In this document: positions 61,180 through 64,000 of the stretch, piece after piece | How positions within the stretch are numbered: the stretch's first letter is position 1 | How the letters are laid out: each line of letters starts with the position of its first letter | Notes under the pieces: generated by a model | What the model was told of the DNA's origin: nothing | Database searches by the model: none | The model's input: only the letters and a program-made list of their open reading frames with translations | Program-made: the position numbers and the translations under genes | Assembly (NCBI GenBank): GCA_964036275.1 | Contig: OZ038434.1 | Span: 12,437,259-12,501,258 of the forward strand | Direction: 5' to 3' | Source of the DNA: Litoditis marina | Lineage: Eukaryota > Nematoda > Chromadorea > Rhabditida > Rhabditidae | DNA: 64,000 nucleotides

Positions 61180-61342
61180 ATAAACGAGTTTTCAGGATAG
61201 TTAGAACGAGTTCTCGAGAAAGCTTCAACAAGTTTTCAAGAAAGTCTTAACGAGCTCTAGAGAAAGTTTCAACGAGTTTTTAAGAAAGTTTAACCGGGTT
61301 CTAGAATAGTTTCAACGAGCTTTCAAGAAAGTTTCAACGAGT
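61180..61342. repeat. tandem repeat, about 22-24 nt unit
   Basis: About seven units resembling TTTCAACGAGTTTTCAAGAA, with variants such as TCTTAACGAGCTCTAGAGAA. Degenerate, non-coding, upstream of the Lys/Glu-rich gene start. Confidence 0.85.
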
Positions 61343-61977
61343 TGAAATTAGTAAAAAAAAGACGATTCTCGACGCGCCAGGAACACAAATTCCAGATATT
61401 TTTGTTATTTAATGATCTTAAAGTTATTTTGTTCTCAGATAATTCAGCTATACTCATTCAGTTTGATTTCAAATGTTACCGCAGTGAGTGGGGATTGTAC
61501 GCGAGCCGTGTAGAGCGGCGGACCAACGCTAACCACTTGATACATACTCAGAAGAAAACTCAAGAGACTATTAGGTCTATTAAGCCCTCGAAGGGGGCTT
61601 TCGGATGATCGAGTGAATGCGGGCCCAAAGGCCCTGGGGCCGCAAATTTGATTTCGACCACGCTTTTTTGAGTGTTTCTGATTTGCAATGTAACTGTATT
61701 GCAATACTCTGCGTTGTCTTTCATTTTTTCGGTGTGTACGCTAGCGTGAGCAAGAAAAAGAAACTGAACTCAGTAATTGACACAGAAAAGTGTCACCATA
61801 AGCGGTCCTAGAAAACCATATCAGGGAAATTTCAGCCAAAAAAAATCATGGACCTAAAAGGACCTTTGAGTCCCGTCACTTTCCACCTATGTAGCAAATT
61901 GGTGGCTAGTAACAATCGAGCAGTTTAGTAGAACTTTGGTAAAAAATTAGTTTATTCGTTGGAAATTATCTGCGATC

Positions 61978-63559
61978 TCAGATCAGAGTAAGCCCGCTTC
62001 TCTTGAATTCTCGCTTCCGGAACATATTCAGAAGTGCGATTCGATACGGTCGAACGATGAATATGGAGAGAGAGAGGGGTCGAAGAGAGACGGCAGGGAA
62101 AGCATATAGTTCATTTCATTCCCACTGAGACTTTGGCAGCGTGCCAATGAAACTTCGAATGAATATATTTCATAGGAATAACACGTTTCATGAAAAGAAT
62201 TCTACCTACGTACTGTAACGAAGGTTATCTGCCGCCCAGAAAAAGTTTTAGTGTTTTGGAAAGCATTAACATGGAGAAAAGCTGCCTAGTAATTTTATTG
62301 GCACGTTGCCGAGGTCTCAGTGGGAATGGCAAAGACTATAGACGGCCCCAGAAATTCCATCAGGGTTACCTGAATGGAAATGTCTCTGATACAATCAATA
62401 TTTTTTGTATAATCTGTAGTTGTGTTTCGAATGCACAATCAGGTACCAATATGCACTCGAAAACGAGTGGTTTCTCACAGCGGTAAAACGTTCTGATTTC
62501 AAGATGTGTTCGCAGTTTTTTCATTCCACTCAATTAATCATACCAGTTAAATTTCGATTTGCAGAGCTTTTCAGTTATTTGCTATATCGCGTGTTGGTCT
62601 CCACAGATCAAAACACAACACAGCTATGAGCACCTATTTGTCACTTCGCAAGTTTTGTTGGAACATGACATCAGAAAAAAGACAAAGCTATCTCACAACT
62701 TCCTCGGACCAGATATTCTGTTCTTTTATTAAATATCCCAGTTCGTCAGGTTGAAGATCACTCACGCGAACAATATCTTGCTGCTGGAGAAATTGCCATA
62801 CTATGCAGGGCCAGTAAGAGAGGACAGGCAACATAGACTGGTAGAGAAGAACCTAAAAGGTAGTCTGTATATTATTACTGTGGAAAGCATGGCCACCTGA
62901 GTAGAAAAGTGAGTCGAAAAATGACGCCTGGATTTTGTTTGTTAATGAATTGAAACTTCGAAAAAATATTAACAAGCTCATTAAAGGGAGGCAGAAAGGA
63001 AAGTCCAAATATAAAGCCAGATTTGTCGTTCGAAAAATTTATTTTGCTTACTCACCTCAGCAAACTGGTCACATTGTTTCTTCGTCGCTTCTGATACCGA
63101 CGCTTTTATTTTTTCCATGACCCCTCTTTGACTATTCTTCCCCTCAGAACAAAACAGACGACTGGAACAAAGAAGGCGAGCGGCATTATGAAGACGACTA
63201 GAAAATTAGAGCGTATAGAACATACTAGAAGATTTATTGATTTGATTGATGATTTGAAAACACGTTCGAATTTGTATTGATTTTTTTCAAGTACTTTGTG
63301 TCGTGTCAAATGTTTGGCCGCTTGAGTGAGGTTGAAAATACAGAAATGCTAAATGTTCGTTGTTAAAGGCGATTCAAAAATCGACTCGACTCACACAACT
63401 CGTCGAATCCAAATTCAAAACTCGAAATCGACTCGAAACTCGGCTTCCGAATAACATTGTTCCAGATATATTTACGCCAGTTAGGTTATACTCGGGATAG
63501 AAGTCCTCCACTATATGCCTCTTAGATAATACGCTAGATGAGGAAAACAAACTGACGTT
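61978..63559 (-). pseudogene. srd-like chemoreceptor E, broken
   Basis: Recognised exons: exon 4 from 63559 (FYPEYNLTGVNISGT), exon 5 63197-63056, exon 6 62852-62766 (VLLYQSMLPVLSYWPCIVW, intact) and exon 7 from 62369 to a stop at 61978. Exon 5 is 142 nt instead of 143 and shifts frame after RGRIVKEG. Exon 7 starts VTLMEFLGP, is interrupted by a foldback MITE, resumes as SLPSLFDP, then shifts frame at a CTCTCT run with 2 extra nt before IFIVRPYRIA. Exons 1-3 are not found before the window edge. Three lesions make it a pseudogene; the two short shifts alone could be sequence errors, but the insertion could not. Confidence 0.85.
62105..62340. mobile_element. foldback MITE, TTGGCAGCGTGCCAA family, copy 3 (inside an exon)
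   Basis: TATAGTTCATTTCATTCCC then TTGGCAGCGTGCCAA at the left; the inverse of TATAGTCTTTGCCATTCCC at the right. About 235 bp. It separates two halves of srd exon 7. Confidence 0.85.
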
Positions 63560-64000
63560 CTGGAAATTTTCATAAATCATTTTTGTGGGTTGGCTATAAA
63601 CTGTGAATCAATATAACCAATCGATATCGGGCGCAGCGCGGAGCGCTGCGCAGATTAGTTTTTGTTCAAAGGTCTGCAGACAATACAAAACAGTTTATTA
63701 CAATTTTCTTCAAAGTACGTCGACCATTTCCCTAGATATTCGCATGAATTACTGAAGGGCAACACGTCTACAAGAAATTAAGTTCACGTTTCAAGAAAAA
63801 ATTTGTTGAGAGGAGTTAGAGGGCCCAACGTCTCGCAAAAATGGCTTCCGTGCGGGGCGGCGGCGGCGGCGACAAAAGTGTCCGCCTCCTCAAATCTGCG
63901 CATAGTTTTGCTCACAATCAACTTATTCCGAAATTTCTTACACTGTTAAAAAGCCATAAAAAAGTTGAGGTATACGTATTTTTCACGTGTGTCGTAAATT
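63560..64000. other. right edge of window
   Basis: Contains the GC palindrome GCGCAGCGC-GGA-GCGCTGCGC at 63631-63651 and a (GGC)n patch near 63855-63875. No srd exon 3 or other gene is recognised. The upstream exons of the pseudogene may lie beyond the edge. Confidence 0.5.

Noticed and set aside
62935..63120. 61-codon plus-strand basic frame
   Set aside because: Antisense to receptor E exon 5 and its intron; no independent support.

Overview
The window is nuclear DNA of a rhabditid-type nematode. Its genes have many small exons with GTAAGT/GTGAGT-like donors and TTTCAG-like acceptors. In most of the models a polypyrimidine-AG acceptor sits 0-20 nt before the ATG, as expected for spliced-leader trans-splicing. 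It also carries an eIF4E of the nematode IFE-1/2/5 type and a cluster of srd-type chemoreceptors, a family known only from nematodes. No species is assigned. I built the gene models by hand from splice signals, reading-phase continuity and family motifs; every multi-exon model given full coordinates adds up to a whole number of codons.

Layout. 1-10.3 kb: no gene that I can support; it holds foldback elements, a (GA)n tract and a G-rich repeat block. 10.3-13.5 kb (-): proteasome alpha subunit PAS-6/PSMA1. 14.9-38.0 kb (+): a head-to-tail run of housekeeping genes: eIF4E, peroxin-3, a twin-CX9C complex I assembly factor (NDUFAF8-like), the rRNA-processing factor UTP23, the KICSTOR subunit ITFG2, and kynureninase. 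Peroxin-3, NDUFAF8-like and UTP23 are packed closely enough to suggest an operon. The last two probably share one 3' splice site, used for cis-splicing of one gene and trans-splicing of the next.

40-51.2 kb: three complete srd-like seven-transmembrane receptor genes (one +, two -) with the same seven-exon architecture. 52.1-55.2 kb: a CR1/jockey-type LINE with intact ORF1 and endonuclease but a reverse transcriptase cut off before its catalytic FADD box. 55.3-64 kb: an orphan srd exon 2, a possible 67-aa secreted protein gene, a Lys/Glu-rich secreted protein gene of unknown function, and an srd pseudogene whose last exon is split by a foldback element.

Repeats are the most unusual part. At least eight families of short inverted-repeat elements sit in introns and spacers. 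Several end in TTAA, and for one of them a paralogous empty site shows the TTAA duplication directly. A tRNA-related SINE family and short dispersed GTTTGTAGTTTG inverted repeats are also present. I saw no functional rRNA or tRNA gene and no CRISPR array.
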